Positions 46,411 to 57,085 of a stretch of DNA of 64,000 bases are shown here, one piece after another; position 1 is the first letter of the stretch, and every line of letters starts with the position of its first letter. The notes under the pieces are model-generated. The model was not told the DNA's origin, searched no databases, and worked only from the letters and a program-made list of their open reading frames with translations. Source of the DNA: Rugalucina vietnamica (taxonomy: Eukaryota > Mollusca > Bivalvia > Lucinida > Lucinidae); NCBI GenBank assembly GCA_964017185.1, contig OZ024874.1, positions 34,076,721-34,140,720 on the forward strand. Direction: 5' to 3'. A program made the position numbers and the translations under genes.

Positions 46411-47558
46411 TTGTTTGCAAGTTGCCGGTTTGTTCAATATCCAAAACAACAGTTTAACTTGGAAAGTGAAAATAGGTTTGACCTACTTGCAAAAGGTCAT
46501 GAAACCAAGTCCACTGAAACCTTGACTAGCAAAAACAGTTTTATTAGTGGTCTGAAATTTTCCAGTATCAACATAAACAGTATAAGAGGCAAAAAACTTG
46601 AGTTGTTGGCCTTCATTGATTTTCATCAGTCTCAGATTTTGGCCATTCAGGAGACAAAAATTGACAATTCCATATTAACGTCTGAATTATTTCCGGAATC
46701 TTTTCCATACAGCGTGTACAGAAAGGATAGAACCTTAAATGGTGGTGGTGTTATGCTTCTTGTGCACAAGGACATCCCACACATGCCCCTCACAGAATTG
46801 GACAATGACTCAGAGTCAGTTTGGGTCAAACTTTTTGTAAATAAGAAAACTCACTTTGTGGCTAGCTGGTATCGACCACCTGTCGATGGTCATTTACCAG
46901 TATCGGACAATGGAAATGACTTATTGAATTCCCTGGAAAAGTTTGACAATTTATTTAGAGAACAGCTTGACAAAATCAAAAATATTAATAAAGGCAACAA
47001 ACCCCCCTTAATTCACGTTTTAGGTGATTTCAACTTTAGAGATATTGTATGGCCGGACAGACTCAGCAAATCTGGGTCATCATTGAGTCAGACGGAGGGT
47101 CAGATTTTGATAGATATCATGAACGACCACGGTTTGGAACAATTAGTCAATTTCTCAACCAGAGAAAGAAATACTTTGGACTTAATTTTGACCTCTCTTC
47201 CAGGTCAGTTTGCAGACATTCATTCCCCGGATAAGCTCAGTGATCATGACATTGTTTCTGGCACTTTGAAAATTGTTATCCCCCCAATAAAGAAACCTAG
47301 GAGAAAAGTGTATCGTTATCAGAAAGGTGATTATGAATCTATGAGAGCAGAAACACTTAAATTTGCAAAGGAAACATACTTCAACGGTTACTCAGATACT
47401 CGGTCGGTCCAGGAAAATTTCAATCTCATTACATCGTTTATTCAGGAATCGGCAGATAAACATATCCCCTCAAAAACTAGTCGCTCAGTTTCCTCTGTCC
47501 CTTGGATAACACCTGAAATAAGGAGGAAGATTCGCAGGAAAATGCAACTCATGCAAAA
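46411..47558 (+). pseudogene. LINE B ORF2, endonuclease part
   Basis: Endonuclease motifs in order: FSSININSIRGKKLELL, ILAIQETKID (catalytic Glu), NGGGVMLLV, SVWVKLF, SWYRPP, HVLGDFNFRDIVW, RNTLDLILTS and LSDHDIVSG (final Asp/His). The frame continues upstream of 46411 but is broken by an in-frame TAA at 46408-46410. It shifts phase at 47555-47558 (CAAAAG), where one A appears lost, and then runs out of register. The reverse transcriptase continues in the next frame. Confidence 0.88.
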
Positions 47559-49415
47559 GCTAAAAAGACTGGTAGTGCAAAATTTAGATCTAAATTTGAA
47601 TCTTTACGGAAAGAGATCAAAGCTGATATCAGAAAGCAGCATGATCTTTACGTGAACAACTTGGTAGGAGATGTTAAGGCTAATCCTAGAGATTTTTACA
47701 GGTACATAAACAGTCAGAAAAAAGATACCCAAGGTATTCCCCCGTTGAAAAAGAGAAATGGAAGTGGAATTGCACAATCCGAATTTGAGAAGGCGGAAGA
47801 ATTTAATGGTCAGTTCTCGGATGTTTTCACTAAAAGTGAATACAAACAGGTCCCTCTTATGGATAGATCTGCCCCATTCATGCATGATATTGTGGTCACA
47901 AAGGAAGGGGTGACCAAACTTCTCAAAGGTCTAAACCCGTCTAAAGCCTTAGGGCCTGATGAGCTTCATCCCAGGGTCCTAAAGGAACTGGCTGTGGAAT
48001 TAGGGCCAGTATTCGCCCATCTCTTCCAGCAGTCAATTGATATAGGTGAAATTCCTAAAGAATGGTCTCTTGCTAATATCTGCCCCCTGTTTAAGAAGGG
48101 TGACAGGTCACTTGCCCGCAATTACCGCCCTGTTTCTTTGACATGCATTCCTTGTAAGCTTCTTGAACATATTGTATGCTCAAATATTATGGCCCATCTT
48201 GATGAACATGAACTCTTGTCGGACAGGCAACACGCATTTAGGAAATGGCATAGCTGTGAAACTCAGTTGACTACAGTGATAAATGACTGGGCCAAAATCT
48301 TAGACAAAAAAGGCCAGGTCGACACTTTTATACTCGATTTTGAAAAGGCTTTTGATACTCCTCCCCATGAACTCCTTAAAAGCAAATTGTTTAGCTATGG
48401 AATAGGTGGAACAACACTGAATTGGATAAATGCTTTCCTTTGTTTCCGACAACAAAGGGTAGTGGTTAATGGTATTAAATCGGATTGGGCTCCAGTTGTG
48501 TCGGGTGTCCCTCAGGGCACCGTTCTCGGCCCCTTGCTGTTTTCCTTGTATATAAATGACATCTCAGCAGACATTGAGTCTGAAATAAGACTCTTTGCTG
48601 ATGATTGTGTTTGCTATCGTGAAATCAAGAATGAAGAGGATACATTGAAACTTCAGAGAGACATTGATCGTTTAGGCAGTTGGGCTAGGAAATGGGGAAT
48701 GAGATTTCAACCCGTCAAATGCAACATGATGCAGCTGACAAATAAACGGTCTAGTAAGATACAGGCTAACTACACCCTTGAGGGCACTGTACTGGAAAAC
48801 GTTGAAAGCATAAAATACCTGGGTGTAACTATCACAAATGATTTGAAATGGAATACTCATATTTCCAATGTCTGTACAAAGGCTAACAGAACTCTCGGAT
48901 TCTTAAGGAGAAATTTGTATTCTTGTCCCCCAGATGTGAAAGAAGCAGCTTATAAAGGACTGGTGCGGCCGGTCTTGGAATATGGAAGCTCAGTTTGGGA
49001 CCCTCACACTCATGGCCTCCAGGAAGAACTGGAAAAGGTACAAAATCGTGCGGCAAGGTTTGTGACGGGAAATTATGTTTTTGAAACTGGGAGCATGACT
49101 GGCATTTTAGGTCAACTGAAATGGGAATCTCTTAAGAAAAGGAGGAAGGATAGTAGACTTATATTGCTATACAAAGGTCTAAAGGGTAAAGCCAGAATAC
49201 CCACAGATGACCTTATCCCAAAGAATAGGCGTTGTAGAAATCAACACTCTTTGGCTTTTCAGATACCTTCAGCTAGCAAAGAAGCGTACAAAAGTAGTTT
49301 CTTTCCACAGACTATCAGGGACTGGAATGACCTCCCTGATTCACTTATCTCCTCTGCTGAAATGTCTGATGACTGTGTGTCCAAGTTCGCTACACTCGTG
49401 CGTTCAAGGGACTAA
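47559..49415 (+). pseudogene. LINE B ORF2, reverse transcriptase part
   Basis: From the frameshift the frame encodes a basic linker and RT: ALGPDELHPRVLKEL, ICPLFKKGD, NYRPVSLT, FRKWHSCETQL, FILDFEKAFDTPPHELL (catalytic Asp), SGVPQGTVLGPLLFSLYIND, LFADDCVCY (FADD), YLGVTI, and the thumb region GLVRPVLEYGSSVWDPH. The RT itself is open over about 587 residues. Unlike LINE A it lacks a C-terminal CxC..H..C motif. It belongs to a different family from LINE A. Confidence 0.88.
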
Positions 49416-49436
49416 TTTCTCCCCCATCCGAACCCC

Positions 49437-49470
49437 CTGGTGAAATAATGTCATTTGGCGTGTCACCAGT
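49437..49470 (+). other. LINE B 3'-terminal stem-loop
   Basis: Perfect 7-bp arms CTGGTGA / TCACCAG with a 19-base loop. 3' stem-loops are recognised by the reverse transcriptase in stringent LINEs. The minimal copy at 51338-51384 consists of just this structure and the ATTCAG tail. Confidence 0.7.
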
Positions 49471-49482
49471 AAACTATTCAGA

Positions 49483-50770
49483 AGATTGTTGTAACATTTA
49501 ACATGAGCGTTTGGCTTGCTTTTACCCCTTAAAATATGTTATTCATTGTAAATACTTGCAAAGTTCGAAAGACCAGGTTGCCGTATTATCGTGCGTTACT
49601 TTAATTTTGACGTATTTTGTTTTAACCCGTGGTTGTTCGGGAAAAAAATCATGAGAAATTGGCTTCTTAAGTTAAAGTGTGATGTCAAAAAGCAAAATCA
49701 TCCAACAGTTAGTCAAAACTTTGAAGAAAATGAGAAAAGTACGAAACGTTTTTGGGCGAATGTTATTTTCGTGTATGGCCGAACTTGCAAAACAATAATC
49801 TCTTCGAATGCTTGCGAGTTCTATCGAAGCCTATGCATCAGTAGAACACTCGGCAATTAGAGGCATGTATGTAGATCCGGATAGGCTAGATCGTTCGTTG
49901 GAAAGGTCTATTTAAATAATTCAAATAAAAGTTTGTAAAAACTTACCGCTAAAGTGTCCTCCAAAAATGGCGGCGAATCCGAAGGAAACTACCGTGAAAA
50001 TGCCGCCGATCATGCGTTACGACCTCTTTTCATGCGTTTCGAATGGACACGGTGTTATTGCAAATGACGAGATTTATGCGTAGAGAATAGCAGCAGTACG
50101 TACAAGATGGATGAACAATACATGCATTTGTAATAAATACAATTGACACCTCAGAATAAATGCTATATAGTACATGGCTTTCAAGACTGACTTACTTTAA
50201 ACATTTACAAAAGAAATTAAAACATGACCTGTACTGCATCTACGCTTGTAAAACTGGAGAGCGGGCTACCAAACCCTAACTCGCGTGGAGGGGGAGGTAG
50301 GATTTTACCAGGCTCTGACCAGTTGGTCCTGGTAACAAATAGGTATGCTACAGATCAATTCTTTACGGATAGGCTTAGCTTCTCCAAATACAAGAATTGA
50401 AACAAAAGCGGTGCTCATACTTATGAACCAGTACCCGAGTGTTGACTCACTCTTCTTTAAACAAAATTGAAATTTGAAACCAACGATGTTTGCTGTTGAA
50501 AATCTCGCCTAGAACTGATTAGCACAACACGACACACCCTTTTAAACGACGCGTGAACACGGTCACCTGACCAATGCCTACTCACAAACCCGTTTGTCCG
50601 GTTCTCTTAAGACAAGAATTTCCCGCTATACGTTGTACCGCGGGAAATTAGTAAGTCTTAAGGCTCACCTTAATGAAGAAATAACAAGACGTTATTGCAA
50701 ATGACGAGATTTATGCGTAGACATTCAAATGTTAGAAGAGGATATCAAATTTCAATTTTGCTTTAACATT
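49483..50770. other. Intergenic between LINE B and DIRS relic
   Basis: No gene seen. TTATTGCAAATGACGAGATTTATGCGTAGA occurs at 50054 and again near 50693, a short direct repeat that may mark the terminal repeats of the adjoining DIRS/PAT-type relic or another insertion. Confidence 0.4.
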
Positions 50771-51847
50771 TTATAACTTTAACTTCTTGGTAACACTCAG
50801 CTTTTTCTCGACAGAATCATTGATATAACCATCCTTGGACAATGTGCACTTCCAACGACCATGTCTTAAAAGACAACGCTCATTAATATCATCGTTATCT
50901 CCCGCATTTGCCACCATAGAAGCTCCGCTAGCTCTTAGGCTATGAGTTCCTAAATTCAAATTTGGTGCAACAAGTTTTAATTTACCAACAATGCATTCTC
51001 GAGCCCTAGTGTAACTGATCTGCTTATTTGTAGACAGCAATTTAGCTTTGCCTTTAGATCTATTTACCGGTCTGAACAAATACATATCTGAATGAACGTC
51101 TTGTCCAGAAACCTGTAAATACTTAGTTAGCATTGTATGTGGGCAAGCGGAAGATGAACATTTAGTAATCATAACTTCTTTCCCACTCCTATAAACGTCT
51201 GTTTTATTTTTTCTAATTTGTAAAGTTAAATAATCGACTTTGAATTCTACATCACTACATTTCAGCTGACTAATTTCGTTAAAGCGCAAAAAGCCTGCGT
51301 ATCCTAGTAAAATCATTGACAAATCTCTTAAATGTAACCTGGTGAAATAATGTCATTTGGCGTGTCACCAGTAAACTATTCAGATTCAGTAACACGTCAT
51401 TTGTTTCATGAAATAAGTCGCACAGAGAAATTAACATTTCTGTGTTAATTGTATCTTCCTTCTTAACTGGAATAGAATTCAGTCTTTTCCCAGCTTCTAA
51501 CAAGCTTTTAACCCATCCATTTGAAGTTGGATCAGGTAAATTGTTTATTTCATGCAACCATTTTATGCTATAGAAAGCTGTAGATATTACATGAAAAGAT
51601 GCCTTCATATCTAATAAATGCGTCATATAAATTGCCACGTGAATTGGATCTGCCGGTTTACATGGAAAACCTTTGGCATCACAGAATGATTTAAAACGAT
51701 TGAAATGTGCCAAGTACTTTTTGTTTGTATTGTCCGCTTTTGAACACAACATGTAACTAGCCATCCTCCCCGCTAAATCGTCGCCATTGGATATATTTAC
51801 ACCACCGCTGCCCAACCTTTCATGAATTGTCTCCCTTAGACCAACAC
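50771..51847 (-). pseudogene. Tyrosine recombinase of a DIRS/PAT-type relic, interrupted by LINE B 3' end
   Basis: The N-terminal core-binding part (51847-51385) includes NTNKKYLAHFNRFKSFC and AIYMTHLLD. The catalytic part (51322-50771) has Arg13 (GFLRFNEI), His127 and Arg130 (GTHSLRASG), His154/Trp157 (RHGRW) and Tyr166 (KDGYIND), the full catalytic set. The KDGY...S.EKKLSVTKKL end is typical of DIRS-like recombinases of marine invertebrates. Phase is broken by the 47-bp LINE B 3'-end copy plus a few filler bases at about 51333-51384. A GTAAGT...TTTCAG pair (51896-51848) upstream could be a 49-bp intron, but the joined frame soon meets a stop. Confidence 0.85.
51338..51384 (+). mobile_element. 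47-bp dead-on-arrival copy of the LINE B 3' end
   Basis: Identical over 47 bases to 49436-49482, including the CTGGTGA/TCACCAG stem-loop, ending ATTCAG|ATTCAG. It lies inside the recombinase gene on the opposite strand. The two ATTCAG units suggest a short hexamer tail typical of CR1-group 3' ends. Confidence 0.8.
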
Positions 51848-52030
51848 CTGAAACACGAATGCAAGCACATTAAATACAATGCTATCACATACTTACATTG
51901 ACTGTGTTGTATAAATTCCTCCTACACCTTCCGCATTCACCTATAAAGGAATGACAGCATGAACACTATATAATAATTTAACTCCTCTGAACTGCAACTC
52001 CCGACAGCGACAGTACACCTGCCGTAAAAA

Positions 52031-52765
52031 TCAAAATCTGATTTTAAAAGCTGCAATCATGAAACTTAACTGTTCTTTACTGAAAATGCCATTGTTGCCT
52101 CTACCTTTGACAATTACATTTCGTGAAGGTAACACAATTACCTCCCTTATGAAAAACTTGAGCTGCCCGTTTATGTCATGTAACTCTGGCCAATATGGCG
52201 ATGATTTCCAAACCGGAATTATCAAAGTACCATTTGCAGATTCATATTCTAGCTTCTTTATACAATTAAGTATCAACCTTGGAGGTGGTACAAGCCAGTT
52301 TATTTCATCTGACCACTGTTGGTCTAAACCATTTAAGCCTTGCATTCCCGGAACCCAAAATCTTGAATTAAATTTACAACACTTCGTATTGTAGTTGGAA
52401 GCAAATCTATCGAATGTATGTAAACCCCACTTGGCATCAAGATCATGGAATACTGAATCACTAACCGACCAATCGTCACAATCTCCGAATCTACTCAAAT
52501 CGTCAGCCATTTGATTATCTGCCCTTGGTATCCATTCAGGACACAATGTTATGCCATTTGTCTCGCATAATTCATTGATATCACATGCTATTTCTTGCAA
52601 TTCAGATATTCTGCTTCCTATTTGTAACACTGACTGGACATTTTTGTTATCTGAAAAGACCTTGATTTTCTTGTTTTTCAAATACTTTATATTGCTCTTC
52701 AAAACACACCTTACCGTTTCACTTTCCCGCCATGTGGAACTTTTCAGCTTTTCTTCTCGACACCA
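52031..52765 (-). pseudogene. RNase H and Dam-like methyltransferase domains of a DIRS/PAT-type relic
   Basis: The open frame extends upstream of the first ATG (52702) to include SSTWRESETV, the RNase H helix. Numbering from that ATG: VFSDNKNVQSVL (Asp18), WIPRADNQMADDLSR (Asp67). A second domain follows: TFDRFASNYN (97-106), FNSRFWVPG, the NPPY-equivalent position reading VPPP (138-141), and GTLIIPVWKSSPYWPEL. This matches the phage-Dam-like methyltransferase of DIRS/PAT elements in layout; the methyl-transfer motif is not canonical. No reverse transcriptase is found upstream, so the element is 5'-truncated. The recombinase lies 180-220 bases downstream. Confidence 0.8.
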
Positions 52766-53193
52766 GTCTCCAAAACAATACCTGACACTTGTTGGGTTTC
52801 CGTGGTTGTTTGTGTGTCACCCTTACAAACCTCTGACATATTTTCCAACGGCTCCGCGCCGTGTCTCTCCATACACTTTTCATCATTTTCAGTGTAAGAA
52901 TTGAATACAAACTTATCATGGTTTTGATTCTTTACCTTGCTCGCTTCCGGTTTACTACCACATCCCAACTCCGAGACTGTCTCAACGCCCACTTCCGGGG
53001 GCCTATCAAATCCCACTTCCGAGGGCATATCAAATCCCACTTCCGTGGGCCTATCAAATCCCACTTCCGGGGGCCTTTCAAAACCCACTTCCGGGGGTCT
53101 TTCCAAACCCATTTCAGAACTTTCAGATCCCGCATATGGGGGATTTTGTGTACAGTAAACGTCACGTATATGTTTGTCTTCAAATTGTGCCAA
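52744..53193 (-). other. Unrecognised open frame containing a 24-bp repeat
   Basis: 149 residues from ATG, with six copies of a (R/M)PPEVGFD-type octapeptide (from the 24-bp repeat at about 52985-53110), then an acidic Ser/Thr-rich tail. It overlaps the start of the RNase H region in another phase. It might be a Gag remnant of the relic or unrelated sequence. Both strands are open across the repeat because 24 is divisible by three, which weakens the case for coding. Confidence 0.3.
52985..53110. repeat. 24-bp tandem repeat, about five to six copies
   Basis: Unit CACTTCCGGGGGCCTATCAAATCC, with variants at the G-run and CTATC/CTTTC. Confidence 0.9.
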
Positions 53194-53227
53194 GTAACTC
53201 GTTATGTTTTACATACAATGATCTTGC

Positions 53228-53530
53228 ACGAGATTTTGGGGCCGCGCCCATTGGGGCCTAAAGAAATAGATGGACTGCTTGTGCCTCCAGGCAAAGCTTA
53301 TACGATGCTGACTGGCTTACTGATTATTGGTTAACCGCTCAGATCTGAGCATGCCCAGAAAAAGTGGTTCCAAGTCGTACCATCTGCACATATAAGCCCT
53401 TTTGGCTTTGTTGGGTGGTTTTATTTAAACACTTGTTGGATGTCACGACATCCTCATTTTGGGTAAGCGTCCCATAAAACGGAGGCAATGTCCCGGCATG
53501 ACCTTAGCTGTTGACTGCGACAAAGCATAA
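53228..53530 (+). repeat. Dispersed repeat R1, partial copy 5
   Basis: GCCCATTGGGGCCTAAAG, GCCTCCAGGCAAAGC, CTTGTTGGATGTCACGACATCC and GGGTAAGCGTCCCATAAAACGGAGG match the other R1 copies with divergence. The 53531-54320 stretch after it holds no gene; 53640-53700 contains an inverted R1-associated block (AAAGTACAAGTAGACAAAGATC). Confidence 0.7.
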
Positions 53531-54320
53531 ATTCAAACAAAAACTTTCATTTTTTAATAAACGGGTGAATATATTACGCGAACCTTGCCGAGCACCAACC
53601 ATATCCATTGTAATCAATGAAGTAATTAGCATGTTGTTATAAAAAGTACAAGTAGACAAAGATCAGGAAAAGGCGCAATCAGAAAAAGATTCCGACTCCA
53701 AAAGCCGAGATGGGAAAAATCTAAATTAACAATCAGGTACTTATACCATGAAAATATATCGTAAGCGGAATGAGCAGCGATTTACCCAATAGGTGGCCAC
53801 TCAGTTACCTATACTTAACTAAAAATATGATAACATACATAAGGCGCCAACAGCACAAAATTTTAAACTCCAAGACATAAAATGAAAGAACCAACACAGA
53901 AGTATCACCTTGGAACGTTCAGTGATATAAAATTACTGGCGGGTTTAAATCGATTTTACATGAGCATAACCTCACCCTCAGCTTCTGCATTGGTTCGTAA
54001 CATTTAGTTAATTCTTCGGTCCTCATGCATTTATTTGTGTGTATCACATACAACATTTACAGTAATTTTTAAAATTTCTTCGCCTTATAGATCTACGTGA
54101 CGTGTAAACTGTAACGCAAACAAAAACTGTTTTGTGTCCGGTTTCATGTAGTGTAAGTGAGTGGATAGTGAAGCAAACACTAGTGTACAATTAACAATAT
54201 TTTAATTATATGGAACCGGATCTAAATCTACTATTAGCGGAAATGATGTCAATTTAATATTGTTTAGTGCTGTAACGTAAATTTACGTCCTCGTACGACG
54301 CCCTTTTTGTTAAATTAGGA

Positions 54321-54696
54321 TTCAAGCCCTACGCATAAGGGATCTGGAGCGCAGGCCAGCGGAGTTAGTAGAACAACCTGACCAAGAAGAGCGTAACCAG
54401 CAGCAACATGGCGAGTTGAACAACGCTAACGACCGTCGCGAGCAACTTCTGCAAGAGCTCAGCGATGATGGAGACCAGGCTGCAAATTGCAACAGGAGCC
54501 TCCTGCAGAAAATCCACGAGATCCAGAAAACTCTCTAGTTCCAGACAATCCGCCTACCTCGGAAAATATGCAAAACGCGAAGAATCTGCCAAACCCGGGA
54601 CATCTGCCTGCACAGACGGCGAGAGCTGGGGGTCGACGAGGACGTGGCCGTAGGTTATCACTGGATATGTTAAGAGAGAACCAGCTTCTGTATTGA
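54321..54696 (+). pseudogene. Orphan coding-like segment, Gln/Glu/Asn-rich
   Basis: A GC-rich island after an acceptor-like TTTTTGTTAAATTAG. One frame reads about 60 residues (ALRIRDLERRPAELVEQPDQ...) to a stop near 54537. A second phase continues from about 54487 (PAENPRDPENSLVPDNPPTS...RAGGRRGRGRR) to a stop at 54696. The two halves, acidic/Gln-rich then basic RG-rich, look like one protein split by a frameshift. The RG-rich end recalls Gag-type nucleic-acid-binding tails. No family is recognised. Confidence 0.3.
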
Positions 54697-54759
54697 AGGT
54701 TCCTAACAAAGAAGGTCCTAAAACTTCTGAGATAGCTGGGCGTCAGCAGTGACACTAGT

Positions 54760-55550
54760 GACGACGAGTATGTTTAATAAAAGTCTATTGAAAAGTTTAC
54801 TTCATGTTATGAAATTAACCAATTGCTGTCAATCAATTGAAACAAAGGAAGTAAGAAAACTCTTTGAGACACCTCTCTTTTATATTCCATATTCAGAATT
54901 CAAATAACATATCCTAAAATTGCCCTGTATACAGTTCTGCTTTAAAACTTATTTACCTTCGTTGTTTTGAAACAACCCCCGCTAAAAATACGAAGTCCAA
55001 GTCCAATTTCAATTCCAACTCCAACTCCAACTCCGTTAGAAAGGTCAAATACGCACAAAGGATTCCGTATACGTCATTAAATTTATAAATGCACATCGAT
55101 AACCAAAATATTTACCAAACAGCCAGTCTGGTAAACTTGTATATTTCAAACGGTTGCACGACTGCCATTTTCTATTTTTTCATGACAATCAGACGTTTGT
55201 TTTCAAGAAATAAAATACTGAAATGCATGATTTTGCAAGAAAATGTTTGGGTATTGTTTGCATTAATAAATTTTTAGATATTGTGAGAAACACTTCACTC
55301 GGCTTTTTTCATTTATGGCTTAAACAGTGATATTTACAGGTTTGGCTTTATTTTTTTTTCTAGCCATTTGGTTACAGGAAACACAATGTTATAATTTGAT
55401 TTTAAAATTGAATGAGAAAGTGGTTTAGTGACCCCGGAGTTACATTTTTGGAAACTGTAGCATTGTTGGAAGGCTACCGTAACCTCATTTTACATAAACC
55501 TGTCCACATGAACTCTTTCCATGCGATCAATCACACGATTTTGTCGCGAA
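54760..55550. other. Intergenic, no gene seen
   Basis: Only a short CCAACT run (55006-55035) stands out. No coding, RNA or dispersed-repeat signal is recognised. Confidence 0.4.
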
Positions 55551-55554
55551 CGAA

Positions 55555-56095
55555 GAATCAGTCACTGGGTCGATCAATAAATCGATCAGTCACTAAATCA
55601 CTGGATCGATCGTGATCAATCACTGGATTGATCATGAACAATCACGCGATCGATCACAAATGATCAGTCACTTGGTCGATCAATCATAAATCAATCGATT
55701 TGTCTATCAAATGATCGATCGCGATCAGTCATTCCATCTTTCAATGATCCGCTTGATTAACACTTGATCGACCAAGCATCCGATCGATCTGGATCAATCA
55801 TAGATTGATTAATCATTCGATCGATCAATAACTTGATCAATCGCGATCAATCACACGATCTAGCGGGTCGATCAATCACTCGATCGAACAATCACTTGAT
55901 TGACCGCAGGATCACTCGATCGATCACGATCAATCATTCGATCGATCAAGCAATAGATCAGACAATAGATCAACTGATCGATCAATCACTTGATCGATCG
56001 CAATCAGTCAATCCCTGGATCGATCAATCAAGAAATGGATCGATCAGTCACTCATTTAATCACTCGATTAACCAATCACTCAATATATCAATGAC
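55555..56095. repeat. GATC/AATC-rich degenerate simple repeat
   Basis: About 540 bp built from GATCGATCAATCACT-like words with drifting 4-bp phase. Dozens of GATC and CGATCG palindromes occur. It gives open frames of repeated D-R-S-I-T on the plus strand, which are artefactual. Confidence 0.9.
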
Positions 56096-56517
56096 ATGAA
56101 AATTGTGCATATGGAGAGTGCAGAATGAAATTATCAATTATGAAAATTGTGCTTGTGAACGGAGCAAAATGATGCATAACATTGCTATTGTTTACCAGAA
56201 ACTGCCCAACCAAAATTATCACCATTAGCCATTGGTCTGTTTGAAATTGTTTATCCGTAACCATGGCAACTCAAGGTAGAATCGGGGTTATATGCACTGC
56301 AAGAAGTCGTCTGCAAGCAGCTTCTGTACATTAATTTGCACATTCAAAGCATAATTTTCTGCATTACCTATGTGCATATAAATCAAGATTATACAGAAGG
56401 GATAATGCAATGAAAGCAAAATGCGTTGCATTGATTTTATAATGTTTATTTGGTCTCATTCATATGTTTAACTTTTCTGCAGAAAAGACAGGTATCTGAA
56501 CCTATTAACAGCACACT
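56096..56517. other. Intergenic, no gene seen
   Basis: AAAATTGTGC is repeated at 56099 and 56145. Nothing else stands out. Confidence 0.4.
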
Positions 56518-56659
56518 TATTAGCTCACCTGAGCCGAAGGCTCACAGGTGAACTTATAGATAGGCAGGCACCCGGCGTCCGTCCGTCCGTCGGCGTCGTC
56601 CACCATTTTCAAAGATCTTCTTCTCTGAAACCGCTTGGCCAATCAAAGCCAATTTATAT

Positions 56660-57085
56660 ATATTTACATTTTTCTAAAACCTCCTTAGATGAACCATTAG
56701 ATGTTCATCTGTGTTCATACTTCCATGAACAACATTGTGTCACGCGACGTGACGTAATCCAAACTTGACGTCAAAAACATGAATCTCGCCAATCTGATTG
56801 GACGTTGTAAACGTCGACGCCATTCCGCTGTTTGAACACACACCGTGTGTAGATTCTCTGTTTGCTGGTTAATGTGACCACCTTGGTGATTTTCACCAAG
56901 CGACAGAGAGAAATGAATGTAAATATAAGCAATGAGTTTAATCTTTCTGTTGTTCATGGAGCTATGAACCGCAGTGGGTCGCTAGCAAAGCTTACATGAA
57001 CCCCTTCGGGGTTCATTCACTTTGCACGCGACCCACTGCGGTTCATAGCTCCATGAGCACCAGAAAAATGAAATTCATTTCTTAA
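56660..57085 (-). mobile_element. Palindromic hairpin element H1, copy 2
   Basis: Inverted relative to 3437-4515 and without its nested MITE. The palindrome (about 56940-57070) is centred on CCCC-TTC-GGGG at 57001-57011, with arms sharing GTTCATGGAGCTATGAACCG and CAGTGGGTCGC. It interrupts the first core unit of the T2 element. Confidence 0.8.

Larger units (their letters stand above)
46200..49482 (+). mobile_element. LINE B (CR1/Jockey-group), degenerate, with 3' stem-loop
   Basis: One ORF2-like region without ORF1, so probably 5'-truncated. It ends 67 bases after the stop. The last bases form CTGGTGA...TCACCAG (49437-49470), a 7-bp stem-loop, followed by ATTCAG. The same 47 bases occur at 51338-51384, which defines the 3' end. 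The 5' edge near 46200 is approximate. Confidence 0.8.

Noticed and set aside
52861-53334. 157-residue plus-strand frame with SHFRGPIK repeats
   Set aside because: Opposite-strand artefact of the 24-bp tandem repeat.
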